In this document: one piece after another, positions 7,330 through 14,276 of the stretch
Position numbering within the stretch: the stretch's first letter is position 1
Layout of the letters: every line of letters begins with the position of its first letter
Translations under genes and position numbers: made by a program
Source of the DNA: Chlamydiota bacterium
GTDB taxonomy: Bacteria > Chlamydiota > Chlamydiia > Chlamydiales > JAJFMI01
Direction of reading: 5' to 3'
Assembly (NCBI GenBank): GCA_021772235.1
Contig: JAJFMI010000066.1
Location: 1 to 18,680, forward strand
DNA length: 18,680 nucleotides
The notes under the pieces: generated by a model
Told to the model about the DNA's origin: nothing
The model's database searches: none
Seen by the model: the letters and a program-made list of their open reading frames with translations, nothing else

Positions 7330-7492
7330 GTGCTCTTTTCTCAAAAATCCTTCAGCTGAAAACGACGTGAAAGCTCTCGAGATTGAACTCTCGAAAACTA
7401 CCCAATATTAATAAAATATAGGGTCGTTTTCGAGAGTTCAATCTCGCGGCTTTGACGCCGTTTGCAGCAAAGGCTTTTTGTGAAAAGAGCAC
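7330..7492. repeat. Long near-perfect inverted repeat 2 (about 163 bp)
   Basis: The left arm at 7330-7403 pairs with the right arm at 7421-7492 around a 17-bp A/T-only loop (7404-7420). The inner part includes a 21-bp perfect match (7378-7398 against 7426-7446). The outer part stays complementary, with single mismatches and a small gap, out to GTGCTC/GAGCAC at the ends. Each arm also holds its own small palindrome (TCGAGA and TCTCGA, six bases apart, in 7377-7394). It lies just downstream of the minus-strand lipoprotein gene, so it could end that transcript, but it is far longer than an ordinary terminator. Confidence 0.85.
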
Positions 7493-7507
7493 TAACCGAG
7501 CACACGA

Positions 7508-7521
7508 TTTGGCATGCCAAA
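7508..7521. repeat. Perfect 14-bp palindrome
   Basis: TTTGGCATGCCAAA reads identically on both strands. It lies between inverted repeat 2 and the end of the lipoprotein gene. It could be a dimeric-regulator site or part of the neighbouring repeat structure. The rest of the 593-bp gap (6957-7549) shows no credible gene or RNA. Confidence 0.5.
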
Positions 7522-7549
7522 ATGAAGCTCAAGGGGTGCGTGCGGGGGG

Positions 7550-7936
7550 CTATTTTACATCGTTGATGGAAGCAAGGCGCTGTGCGCTTACGGAAGAATA
7601 GGTCTGTCTGTTTGTCAGTAGGCAGGGGTAGCTGGGATGAGAGCTTTTTGAGATGTCGATGATGGCAGGTGTGAGCCAGCCACTTGTTGTGTCGACATCT
7701 GATGGATTGATTTTCCAAACGGAATTGTCAGAGAGTTGCAAGAAGTGACCATTTTTCATATTGAGGCTAACAGTCAGTGTTTCGCCTTCGCGCAATTTTG
7801 GATTTGTGCAGTTTTGTTCCACCATCGGCTCTTCTTTTTTTGGCTGAGGCGCTGGAGGAGGTGTGATGGGGGCAGGCTTGCTCGAGCAGCTTGCGAAAAC
7901 ACCTAAAGAAAGAATGAAAAATTTTACTCGTGACAT
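7550..7936 (-). CDS. Small putative lipoprotein of unknown function
   Basis: 128 residues from the ATG at 7936. The N-terminus (MSRVKFFILSLGVFASCSS) is a lipoprotein-type signal peptide with a lipobox-like Phe-Ala-Ser-Cys at 14-17, so the mature protein would begin at Cys17 and be membrane-anchored. A proline-rich linker follows (about 20-36). The remainder (about 45-128) is a small globular domain with GHFLQLSDNSVWKI, GWLTPAIIDI and YPCLLTNRQTYSSV. This resembles small conserved proteins I associate with chlamydia-related bacteria, but I know no function for them. A longer in-frame start at 8050 would run into the divergent exchanger gene and lose the signal peptide, so I reject it. Only 36 bp separate it from the divergent gene at 7973. 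Confidence 0.75.
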   Translation of the reverse strand: MSRVKFFILSLGVFASCSSKPAPITPPPAPQPKKEEPMVEQNCTNPKLREGETLTVSLNMKNGHFLQLSDNSVWKINPSDVDTTSGWLTPAIIDISKSSHPSYPCLLTNRQTYSSVSAQRLASINDVK

Positions 7937-7972
7937 AATAAGTTTATTTATCAAAAATGCCGAATAGACACA

Positions 7973-8896
7973 ATGACTATTTTTCTCGCCATCGGCGCTA
8001 TTATTATCGGGGTGCTGCTTTTGCACTTTGGAGGGGAGAGGCTTTTGCACTCTTCCATTACCGTTGCGCGCGGATTAGGGCTATCTAATCTGATCATCGG
8101 CATTTTTGTTGTTGCTGTTGCCACTTCGACCCCCGAAGTGCTCACAAGTGTAATTGCCCAATTCAAAGGAATGCCTGGCGACATTGCCATGGGAAATGTC
8201 CTTGGATCAAATATTGCTAACATCTCCCTTGTGCTCGGTATTTCGCTTCTTATTTCTCCTTGCAAATTGACAAAAGAAATTCGCCTGCGTGAAATGGCCT
8301 TTATGATGATCGCGCTGCTTCTGATCATCGGCTTGATGTGGATCGGACCCATCACATTTCGCAGATCGCTGCTGCTTGTTGTGGCACTCGCTGGCTATTT
8401 ACTCTTTCACTACTTTGAGGCGCGAAAAGGGCGTAAACCGCGCTGCCCCAAAGTTGCCTATCTAAAAGAGAGCTTGCTGATTCTCATTGCGACAGTCCTT
8501 TTATTTGTTGGAGCGCGCTTCCTTCTCTATGGCGCAGTGAAAATTGCCACCATGTTTGGCATACCTGCCCGCGTAATCTCCCTCACTCTTATCGCGCTTG
8601 GGACCTCTCTTCCCGAACTTGCGACCGCCATTGCAGCCGCACGCCGCGGCGAAGAGGAGGTCGTCCTCGGCAACGTTGTAGGAAGTAATATTTTTAATCC
8701 GCTTCTCATTATTCCGCTTGCCGCTCTCGTTCGCCCCATCGTTTTTTCAAAAGAAATGTTTGTGCAAGACGCTCCGATAGTCCTCGCATTCACGCTTCTT
8801 CTATGGGGAATGGTCGGATTCTTCAAGCGACTCACCCGCTACCACGGCATAGCCTTGCTTTTGGCCTATTTTCTCTATATCCTGTACTTATACTGA
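7973..8896 (+). CDS. Na+/Ca2+ exchanger family membrane protein (CaCA, YrbG-like)
   Basis: A 307-residue integral membrane protein carrying both alpha-repeats that form the ion pathway of cation/Ca2+ exchangers. Repeat 1 is at about 48-90: ATSTPE with the key glutamate Glu55, then GNVLGSNIAN ending near 83. Repeat 2 is at about 208-245: GTSLPE with Glu215, then GNVVGSNIFN at 233-242. Hydrophobic helices fill the rest, about ten in total. Length is close to the bacterial YrbG type (about 325). The usual GTSAPE of repeat 1 is altered to ATSTPE. It is expected to exchange Na+ or H+ for Ca2+ across the inner membrane; ion specificity cannot be read from sequence. No Shine-Dalgarno is evident before the ATG. 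Confidence 0.92.
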   Translation: MTIFLAIGAIIIGVLLLHFGGERLLHSSITVARGLGLSNLIIGIFVVAVATSTPEVLTSVIAQFKGMPGDIAMGNVLGSNIANISLVLGISLLISPCKLTKEIRLREMAFMMIALLLIIGLMWIGPITFRRSLLLVVALAGYLLFHYFEARKGRKPRCPKVAYLKESLLILIATVLLFVGARFLLYGAVKIATMFGIPARVISLTLIALGTSLPELATAIAAARRGEEEVVLGNVVGSNIFNPLLIIPLAALVRPIVFSKEMFVQDAPIVLAFTLLLWGMVGFFKRLTRYHGIALLLAYFLYILYLY

Positions 8897-8930
8897 CAAA
8901 GGTTTATTGAATCTGAGTTATTTGTGTCAT

Positions 8931-8971
8931 AGAAATTATCGGTTTACTGTAAATCGATAATTTCTTATAAT
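8931..8971 (+). promoter_or_regulatory. Promoter and palindromic operator of higBA
   Basis: A 35-bp interrupted palindrome spans 8931-8965. AGAAATTATCG (8931-8941) mirrors CGATAATTTCT (8955-8965), and TTTAC mirrors GTAAA around the central base 8948. A promoter is built into it: TTTACT (8943-8948), a 17-nt spacer and a consensus TATAAT (8966-8971). Binding of an antitoxin dimer here would block the -35 region. The predicted transcription start (about 8978) is only some 6 nt before the higB ATG. Confidence 0.75.
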
Positions 8972-8983
8972 TGGGGGTAGGAG

Positions 8984-9274
8984 ATGATAAAGAGTTTTAA
9001 GGGGAAAACTTCGAGAGATCTTTTCCATGGGAATAACTCAAAGGATTCCCGAAAACTGCCATCTTTTTTACATGAACTTGCAGTCGAGAAGCTTGACATG
9101 ATTAATTCAGCAATTCGGCTTTCTGATCTAAGGCGCCCTCCAGGAAATAGATTAGAAGCGTTAAAAGGGGATTTAAAGGGCAAGCATAGTATTAGAATCA
9201 ACGACCAATGGAGAATTATTTTCTGTTGGGTCGGTGAATATGCTGAAGAAGTAGAAATTATTGATTATCATTAG
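8984..9274 (+). CDS. higB: HigB-type toxin (RelE/ParE fold)
   Basis: A 96-residue protein of the HigB family, ribosome-dependent mRNA endonucleases inhibited by HigA. Recognisable parts are the MIKSF opening, RRPPGNRLEALKGDLKG (about 50-66), the central HSIRINDQWRIIF strand pair (68-80) and the C-terminal EVEIIDYH. The length is normal for the family (about 92-100). It comes first in the operon, the toxin-before-antitoxin order characteristic of hig loci. The gene lies directly behind a palindrome-embedded promoter. GGAG touches the ATG, which is too close for an ideal ribosome binding site, so translation may be weak. The toxin appears intact; no frameshift or truncation is seen. Confidence 0.92.
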   Translation: MIKSFKGKTSRDLFHGNNSKDSRKLPSFLHELAVEKLDMINSAIRLSDLRRPPGNRLEALKGDLKGKHSIRINDQWRIIFCWVGEYAEEVEIIDYH

Positions 9275-9283
9275 AGGTGAAAT

Positions 9284-9580
9284 ATGTTGCCAGACAATAG
9301 ACAACCAACTCATCCTGGGAAAATACTATTGGATCATTTTTTAAAACCAATGAATCTTTCTCAGGTTGGTTTTGCAAAACATCTTGGAAAAAATTGGACT
9401 CCTGCCAAACTGAACGAAATAATCAATGAAAAAAGAGGGGTTACAGTTCAAACTGCTCTTGATTTTGCAGATGCTTTAGATACGACACCGCAATTTTGGT
9501 TGAATTTACAAGTCAATTACAATCTTTGGGATGCTTTGCAAGAGCATGAGAAAGTGCAATCGATTCAAGCAGCGAGCTAG
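9284..9580 (+). CDS. higA: HigA-type antitoxin (XRE helix-turn-helix)
   Basis: 98 residues with an XRE-type helix-turn-helix (about 24-60: LSQVGFAKHL, then KLNEIINEKRGVTVQTAL) and the HigA tail TTPQFWLNLQVNYNLW (about 67-82). The N-terminal THPGKILLDHFL is also typical of the family. It should neutralise HigB and bind the palindrome upstream of higB to repress the operon. Nine bases separate it from the higB stop, and AGAGGTGA before the ATG is a strong ribosome binding site, stronger than that of higB, as expected when antitoxin must be in excess. The next gene starts only 6 bases after the stop. Confidence 0.93.
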   Translation: MLPDNRQPTHPGKILLDHFLKPMNLSQVGFAKHLGKNWTPAKLNEIINEKRGVTVQTALDFADALDTTPQFWLNLQVNYNLWDALQEHEKVQSIQAAS

Positions 9581-9586
9581 CGATTT

Positions 9587-10786
9587 TTGAATAAAGTGAA
9601 TTTAGGTCATAGCGGAAATTTGACCCGCACCGCGCTTCTATGGATGAAGCTCACAAGCGAACCTTTGGTAGCGCTCTATACACTGCTGCCCTTTATTTTA
9701 ATAAAAGATTTTGGGGCATCGGCTCTACAGATTTCCATTTTTGCTGCGCTGAAACCAGTGCTTGCAGTGCTCGCTTATTACCTAAGCGCGCATCATGTGA
9801 AAAATGGTAAAAGCACATCACAAAATTTGATCCACGCTTGGGTTCTTGCTTACCTGCCTTTTATCTTTTTCCCTTGGTTTGGTAGCTACGCCTACCTGCT
9901 TCTTGCGGCCAGCTTCTATCAGATTTTTAGCAAAGCAGCAACACCGCCCTTGATGGAGCTGCTTAAACAAAACATTCCCAAAACCGCCCGTGAAAATCTC
10001 TTCTCTAAAAGCTATATGTTTTGCTTCGGTTTTAGCATGTTCCTTGGCTTATTTATTGGAAAGCTTCTCGATCGTTATGACGTCTCATGGCTCTTAGCTC
10101 TTTCCTCGCTTCTTGCATTAACAAGCTTTCACATACAACGAAAAATTCCCCATACAACTGTCGCTCTTCCCTCTAAATACAAAAATCCCATCCTCGACCC
10201 ATTGAGAGAGAGCTTAACGCTTATGAACACCAATCGCGACTTTAAGCAGTTTCAGATAGGATTCATGATTGGTGGAAGCGCATTGATGTTTATGACATCG
10301 GCCCTGCCCATTTATCTCGATGCTCTACATCTCTCACATGAAAAAGTCTCGACAGCACGCTTTATATTTATGGCCGTTGGCGTACTCGTTTCCTCTATGG
10401 TTTGGAAGAACTTTTTGCATAAAAGTACTATTAACAAATTGATGCCTTGGATCACCATTGGCTTTGGCCTTTATCCACTTTGCGTGCTTGGAGCCAATGT
10501 CAACCTTGCATTTTTAATTTATGGAATTGCGCAAGCGGGGAGCCATCTTATCTGGAACCTTTCCGGCACGATCTTTGCTAAAGATGGCAATAGCGCACCC
10601 TACACCGCCATTAATATCCTTTCAATTGGCCTTCGCGGTCTCTTTGTTCCATTTCTTGGCGGCCTCGCCTGTACATTTTTCGGCCCCGTGCCTGTAATGA
10701 TCATCGGCTCGATCACCAGTTTTATCGGCGCATTTGTGATGTATAGAAGCGCTTATGTTGCTCATCCCGAGCAACAAGCTCTTTAA
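9587..10786 (+). CDS. MFS transporter of unknown substrate
   Basis: A 399-residue protein with about 11-12 hydrophobic segments spread along its length, consistent with a major facilitator. The first half includes SEPLVALYTLLPFILIK and the second half SALMFMTSALPIYLDAL and LWNLSGTIFA. I cannot place it in a named subfamily, and it is not similar by eye to the MFS gene at 3092-4324. The start is uncertain: TTG at 9587, six bases after higA and without a clear Shine-Dalgarno, or GTG at 9596. It could be read through from the higBA promoter or have its own promoter inside higA. It lies between two toxin-antitoxin loci. An inverted repeat overlaps its last codons. Confidence 0.82.
   Translation: MNKVNLGHSGNLTRTALLWMKLTSEPLVALYTLLPFILIKDFGASALQISIFAALKPVLAVLAYYLSAHHVKNGKSTSQNLIHAWVLAYLPFIFFPWFGSYAYLLLAASFYQIFSKAATPPLMELLKQNIPKTARENLFSKSYMFCFGFSMFLGLFIGKLLDRYDVSWLLALSSLLALTSFHIQRKIPHTTVALPSKYKNPILDPLRESLTLMNTNRDFKQFQIGFMIGGSALMFMTSALPIYLDALHLSHEKVSTARFIFMAVGVLVSSMVWKNFLHKSTINKLMPWITIGFGLYPLCVLGANVNLAFLIYGIAQAGSHLIWNLSGTIFAKDGNSAPYTAINILSIGLRGLFVPFLGGLACTFFGPVPVMIIGSITSFIGAFVMYRSAYVAHPEQQAL
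10756..10776 (+). terminator. Hairpin at the 3' end of the MFS gene, possible terminator
   Basis: TGTTGCTC (10756-10763) and GAGCAACA (10769-10776) form a perfect 8-bp stem with a 5-nt loop, ending 8 bases before the stop codon. The following bases (AGCTCTTTAAAT) are only weakly U-rich, so termination is possible but unproven. Confidence 0.4.
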
Positions 10787-10832
10787 ATAGATACATCAAA
10801 ATCACCATAAATCAAGAATTCTGGTTTTAATT

Positions 10833-10870
10833 ATAGGTTTTATGTACCTATTTTCATAAAAAGGTATATT
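10833..10870 (+). promoter_or_regulatory. Candidate operator and -10 region of abiE
   Basis: ATAGGT (10833-10838) mirrors ACCTAT (10846-10851), and TACCT (10845-10849) mirrors AGGTA (10862-10866), so the GGTA/TACC half-site occurs three times. A -10-like TATATT (10865-10870) overlaps the last half-site. AbiEi proteins are known to bind inverted repeats upstream of their own operon and repress it; the match here is by position and symmetry only. Confidence 0.45.
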
Positions 10871-10911
10871 AAAATCACGACAAACACTTACAATAAGTAT
10901 TAGAGGTGATT

Positions 10912-11730
10912 ATGATCGGTGGGATAGGGAAAAAGGCGAGGACGCAGTTCATCATTGTTCTTGCGGCCTGCAATGGAGTTATTACTGTGCAAAAAGCGAC
11001 GGAGTCCTTAGGAATTGAGTCCAATAGAGTGTGTAACTTGTTAACATATTTAGAAAAAAATGGCTGGATTCGACGGGTAAAGAGAGGGGTGTACGTGCCT
11101 GTTGCTGCGGTAGGTCCATCAGATGAATACGATTTTTTAGATGAGCCGTGGTTACTTGCGCATGAAGTTTATCATCCATGTTACATTGGGGGCTGGACAG
11201 CAGCACAACATTGGGATTTTACGGAACAAATTTATCAGTCGATTTGCATTGTGACTTCAAAAAGAGTGAATTCCCATAAAAAACAAATAGATAATGAAGT
11301 CATAAGAATAAAGAAGTGCTCCTCAGATCAGATGTTTGGGACGTCACCCTTTTGGATTGGAAAGACAAAGATTGCTATTTCGGATCCTACAAAAACGATT
11401 ATTGATATTTTGAATGATCCTTTGCTTGCGGGAGGAATTCGTCCTGCAACAGATATGTTACTTAGCTATTTGCGATCCGAACACTTTGATGAGTTGTTAT
11501 TGCTTGAATATGCGGCAAAAATGAAAAATCGTACTATTTTAAAACGCCTTGGTTTTTTAGTTGAAAAGTTTTCTCCAAAATGTGATAAAATACTTAGGAA
11601 TTGTGAGGAAAATCTCTCAAAGGGGTATTCGTTTTTAGATCCTAGGGTGAAGGATAATTTCCTTATTAAAAAGTGGAGGTTGTGGGTGCCGAGAAGTTTT
11701 AAGGATATAAAGGAATTTCGTGATAGATAA
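10912..11730 (+). CDS. abiEi: AbiEi-type antitoxin, transcriptional regulator
   Basis: 272 residues from the ATG at 10912. An in-frame GTG six bases earlier lies inside the ribosome binding site AGAGGTG, so the ATG is preferred. The N-terminal part (about 8-80) is a winged helix-turn-helix (LAACNGVITVQKATESLGI, then LEKNGWIRRVKRGVYV). The remainder is the AbiEi C-terminal domain with YIGGWTAAQHW (about 92-102) and a terminal YSFLDPRVKDN near 240. AbiEi is the antitoxin of the AbiE abortive-infection/toxin-antitoxin system and represses its own promoter. The gene overlaps abiEii by 11 bases. The base composition is visibly more AT-rich than clpB or malQ, consistent with acquisition by transfer. 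Confidence 0.88.
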   Translation: MIGGIGKKARTQFIIVLAACNGVITVQKATESLGIESNRVCNLLTYLEKNGWIRRVKRGVYVPVAAVGPSDEYDFLDEPWLLAHEVYHPCYIGGWTAAQHWDFTEQIYQSICIVTSKRVNSHKKQIDNEVIRIKKCSSDQMFGTSPFWIGKTKIAISDPTKTIIDILNDPLLAGGIRPATDMLLSYLRSEHFDELLLLEYAAKMKNRTILKRLGFLVEKFSPKCDKILRNCEENLSKGYSFLDPRVKDNFLIKKWRLWVPRSFKDIKEFRDR

Positions 11731-12580
11731 ACTTGAAATTTTCAAATACGCAAAAAAACTCAATATTCCGATTTCCACGATCGATAAAGACTACGTTTTG
11801 GGATGGGTGCTTGCCGGAATATTTAGTCAACCAAACTTACGCAAGAGCTTGGTTTTTAAAGGTGGGACTTGTTTAAAGAAGTGTTATTTTAATAATTATA
11901 GATTCTCTGAAGATTTGGATTTTACAGTTATTGAAAAAGATGTTTTCGAAGAAGGGGCATTAAAACAAATTTTTTCTTCTATTTCAGATTGGGTTTATGC
12001 AAACTCAGGAATTGAAATAAAGAAGAATACAATTCGTTTTGAAGAATACAAAAATTCAAGAGGAAAAACTTCGATACAGGGAAGAATCTATTACATAGGT
12101 GCATTAAAACAGAAGTCTAATTTTCCAAAAATTAAAATAGATCTTACCTTTGATGAGGTTCTTGTTTTAGAGCCTGAAACAAGAGAGATTTATCATGAGT
12201 ATTCTGATCCATTCGACCATGAGGCAGTCTGTTACTCGTACAATGAGATTTTTTCTGAAAAACTGCGAGCACTAATCGAGAGAGCTCGTCCAAGAGATCT
12301 CTATGATATTATTCATCTAAAAAAGAGCTCTCATCTAGTAAAAGATCGAGAATTATTAAAAAGCACAATTGAACAAAAATTTGCTTTTAAAAAGATACCT
12401 TTCCCAACTATGGATGTTGTAAACAATCACAGAAACAAAGAGATATTGATTTCGGAGTGGAACTATATGTTGAGACATCAGTTATCTGACTTGAAGGAGT
12501 TTGAGCATTATTGGGAGCAGTTACCGGAGCTGTTTGAATGGATTTTAGCGGGGGTAGACGCGCCGCAAGGTTCTTCTTAA
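11720..12580 (+). CDS. abiEii: AbiEii-type toxin, nucleotidyltransferase
   Basis: 286 residues with the DNA polymerase-beta-like nucleotidyltransferase motifs of AbiEii/AbiGii toxins. Motif I is KGGTCLKK (47-54). Motif II is RFSEDLDF (61-68), with Asp65 and Asp67 as likely metal ligands. A third acidic residue, Asp141, lies in KIKIDLTFDE. Near the end are the conserved EKLRALIERARPRDLYDI (180-197) residues. The family transfers nucleotides to RNA substrates and arrests growth when not balanced by AbiEi. All catalytic residues are present, so the toxin looks functional. The GTG start lies inside the abiEi end, with AAGGA a few bases upstream. At the 3' end it overlaps the convergent minus-strand gene by 36 bases. 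Confidence 0.92.
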   Translation: MIDKLEIFKYAKKLNIPISTIDKDYVLGWVLAGIFSQPNLRKSLVFKGGTCLKKCYFNNYRFSEDLDFTVIEKDVFEEGALKQIFSSISDWVYANSGIEIKKNTIRFEEYKNSRGKTSIQGRIYYIGALKQKSNFPKIKIDLTFDEVLVLEPETREIYHEYSDPFDHEAVCYSYNEIFSEKLRALIERARPRDLYDIIHLKKSSHLVKDRELLKSTIEQKFAFKKIPFPTMDVVNNHRNKEILISEWNYMLRHQLSDLKEFEHYWEQLPELFEWILAGVDAPQGSS

Positions 12581-14074
12581 AGATTTTAAGGCTTGCGGGT
12601 CGTGATTAATAGCTTTTGTAATTTTGCGGCAAATTTCATAATGTTTGGCGGCGCTGCGCAAGTCCATACGCTCCAAAGAAAGCGAAGCGATATAGTATTC
12701 TACGGTAGGATTTTGCGAGTCCAGAGCGTGGTAGGCTTGCAGGCACTCTAAGCCTTCTTTTCCGCGTCCCAGCTGCAAATATGTAATCGCTAGGTGAAAC
12801 CAGCCGTCGCGAAAGCGCGGACAGCGCTTGAGGGCTTTATGGAGGTCTTTTCGTTTTGCTAAAATGGAGCTGCGCGATTCATCCACACGCGAGTAGATCG
12901 CTTTGAGTCCTTCAATATCCACACGCCCCTTTAGATAATCTTCCGGCATCGTCTCTTTACTTACAGCCCAAGGAAAAGGCTTGCCAGAGATGCTTTTAAG
13001 CAGAGCTGCTGCTTCGGTTTTTTCTCCTGTCATCAAGAGGTTAATGGCCAGAAACATTTTCACAAGTGGGTCATCATTCATATAAACGCCAGCTTGTCGA
13101 TAGCGTTTAATCGCTTCCTCGTATTCATCGCGCTGCCAAAAAACAGAAGCTTGGTTAAATGCTGCCATGCCGACTACTTCTCGCATGGTACGCACATTTA
13201 GGGAGCGGGTGTTGATTCCAAGATAGGCTTCATTTTCTACATGTATGCCGCGCGCTGTTGTTTCGATGTTGATCAATTTGTCATCTTTTTGGTAGCGCAC
13301 GTAGATGTGGCCGGGAGGGGTGATGATTTCAAGTGGCAAATCGAGGCGTTGAGCAAGACAGAGGTAGAGAATGGAAACGCCCAAGCAGACGCCTTCATGA
13401 TTATCGAGGACGGAAGGGAGAAAGGTATAGAGGTCGATATCTTTTACGTGCAACGAATGCGGCGGAAAGCGGTAGCCTTTTTCATAAAAGATGAGGTTAC
13501 TAATCTCGCGGATTTTTTGCTCGTCGGTCGCATTTTTCGGTAGGCGAGCGAGTACTTGCAGTGCCATCAAATCGAGGGTTGCTTCGTAGGTGTCAATTTC
13601 TAGTTTGTGTTCTTTAGGGCTTTCATACTGTTCCAAGAGCAGCGCGCGCGCTAAATCAATTTCTTGTGAGGGGAGTTTACGCAGCTCTTCGCGGCTCCAA
13701 ATGTGATGCCCTTTGTATTTTCGATTGGGTAGCGGCTTTGCTAAATCTTGGATGAGGGCAAGTTGTTCGGGGTGGAGTTTACTTTTTGGAGCATGTGGTT
13801 GTTGATTTACGAGGCGAATGAGAGGATCGAAATCGAGGTCAGGAAGTTGTAAATTTCCTTCAATTGGTTTGCCGTTAGGGTAGGCGGATGAGAGAAGTTT
13901 CCATGCGGTTAATAGTGCTTTTTGTCCTTGGCGAGTTTCTGGATAGAGATGATAGAAGGCAAATTGTTTGGAGATAGAGGTAGGTTCCAAACTGTGATAA
14001 ATCGTGTCGAGTTCTTTATCCGATGGTTGTGGGGGAGAAAGTAGAGATAGAGCAAAAAATATAAAGGCAAACAT
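12545..14074 (-). CDS. Secreted transglutaminase-like protein with TPR repeats
   Basis: 509 residues. The N-terminus (MFAFIFFALSLLSPP) is a short hydrophobic segment that looks like a signal peptide. Residues about 185-300 resemble the transglutaminase-like/SirB1 fold. NHEGVCLGVSILYLCLAQRL has a candidate nucleophile Cys230, GHIYVRY a His256, and NIETT an acidic Glu271 in place of the usual Asp. TPR-like helical pairs follow (about 305-335 and 420-485, for example GWFHLAITYLQLGRGKEGLECL). This architecture suggests an envelope protein that hydrolyses or crosslinks, or a non-catalytic binding protein; the real activity is unknown. GGAG four bases before the ATG is a good ribosome binding site. 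The 3' end overlaps abiEii on the other strand by 36 bases. Confidence 0.75.
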   Translation of the reverse strand: MFAFIFFALSLLSPPQPSDKELDTIYHSLEPTSISKQFAFYHLYPETRQGQKALLTAWKLLSSAYPNGKPIEGNLQLPDLDFDPLIRLVNQQPHAPKSKLHPEQLALIQDLAKPLPNRKYKGHHIWSREELRKLPSQEIDLARALLLEQYESPKEHKLEIDTYEATLDLMALQVLARLPKNATDEQKIREISNLIFYEKGYRFPPHSLHVKDIDLYTFLPSVLDNHEGVCLGVSILYLCLAQRLDLPLEIITPPGHIYVRYQKDDKLINIETTARGIHVENEAYLGINTRSLNVRTMREVVGMAAFNQASVFWQRDEYEEAIKRYRQAGVYMNDDPLVKMFLAINLLMTGEKTEAAALLKSISGKPFPWAVSKETMPEDYLKGRVDIEGLKAIYSRVDESRSSILAKRKDLHKALKRCPRFRDGWFHLAITYLQLGRGKEGLECLQAYHALDSQNPTVEYYIASLSLERMDLRSAAKHYEICRKITKAINHDPQALKSLRRTLRRVYPR

Positions 14075-14276
14075 TTGTCTCCACTTTAGCGAAATTCCGC
14101 TCTAATCACAATCGGAAAAAATAGATTTCGGCTACTAAAATTCATAATTTTTATATTTAATATATTTTTAAGTATAAAAAATAATAAAAACATGCATTTA
14201 AATAGGTGTTTTGTTACTATTATTGCATTAAACATAAACGTTTAACTTAACAAGCGATAGTGGATAAAAAATAACT
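14075..14276. other. AT-rich divergent intergenic region
   Basis: These 202 bp separate two divergent ORFs. The stretch 14130-14230 is almost pure A/T apart from a few G/C bases. A short inverted repeat, TTAAAC (14228-14233) with GTTTAA (14240-14245), lies 31 bases before the plus-strand ORF. I see no RNA gene. It probably carries promoters in both directions, but no single pair stands out. Confidence 0.4.

Noticed and set aside
6957..7549. CRISPR array, tRNA or transposase in the long gene-free gap
   Set aside because: The repeats are inverted, not regularly spaced direct repeats; no cloverleaf and no transposase frame were found.
7398..7718. 106-residue minus-strand ORF across inverted repeat 2 and the lipoprotein gene
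   Set aside because: It crosses the palindromic repeat and overlaps the better-supported lipoprotein in another frame; its composition does not look like a protein.
7937..8050. N-terminal extension of the lipoprotein gene to an ATG at 8050
   Set aside because: It would overlap the start of the divergent exchanger gene and bury the signal peptide.
10906..10911. GTG start for AbiEi at 10906
   Set aside because: The GTG is part of the AGAGGTG ribosome binding site that serves the ATG at 10912.
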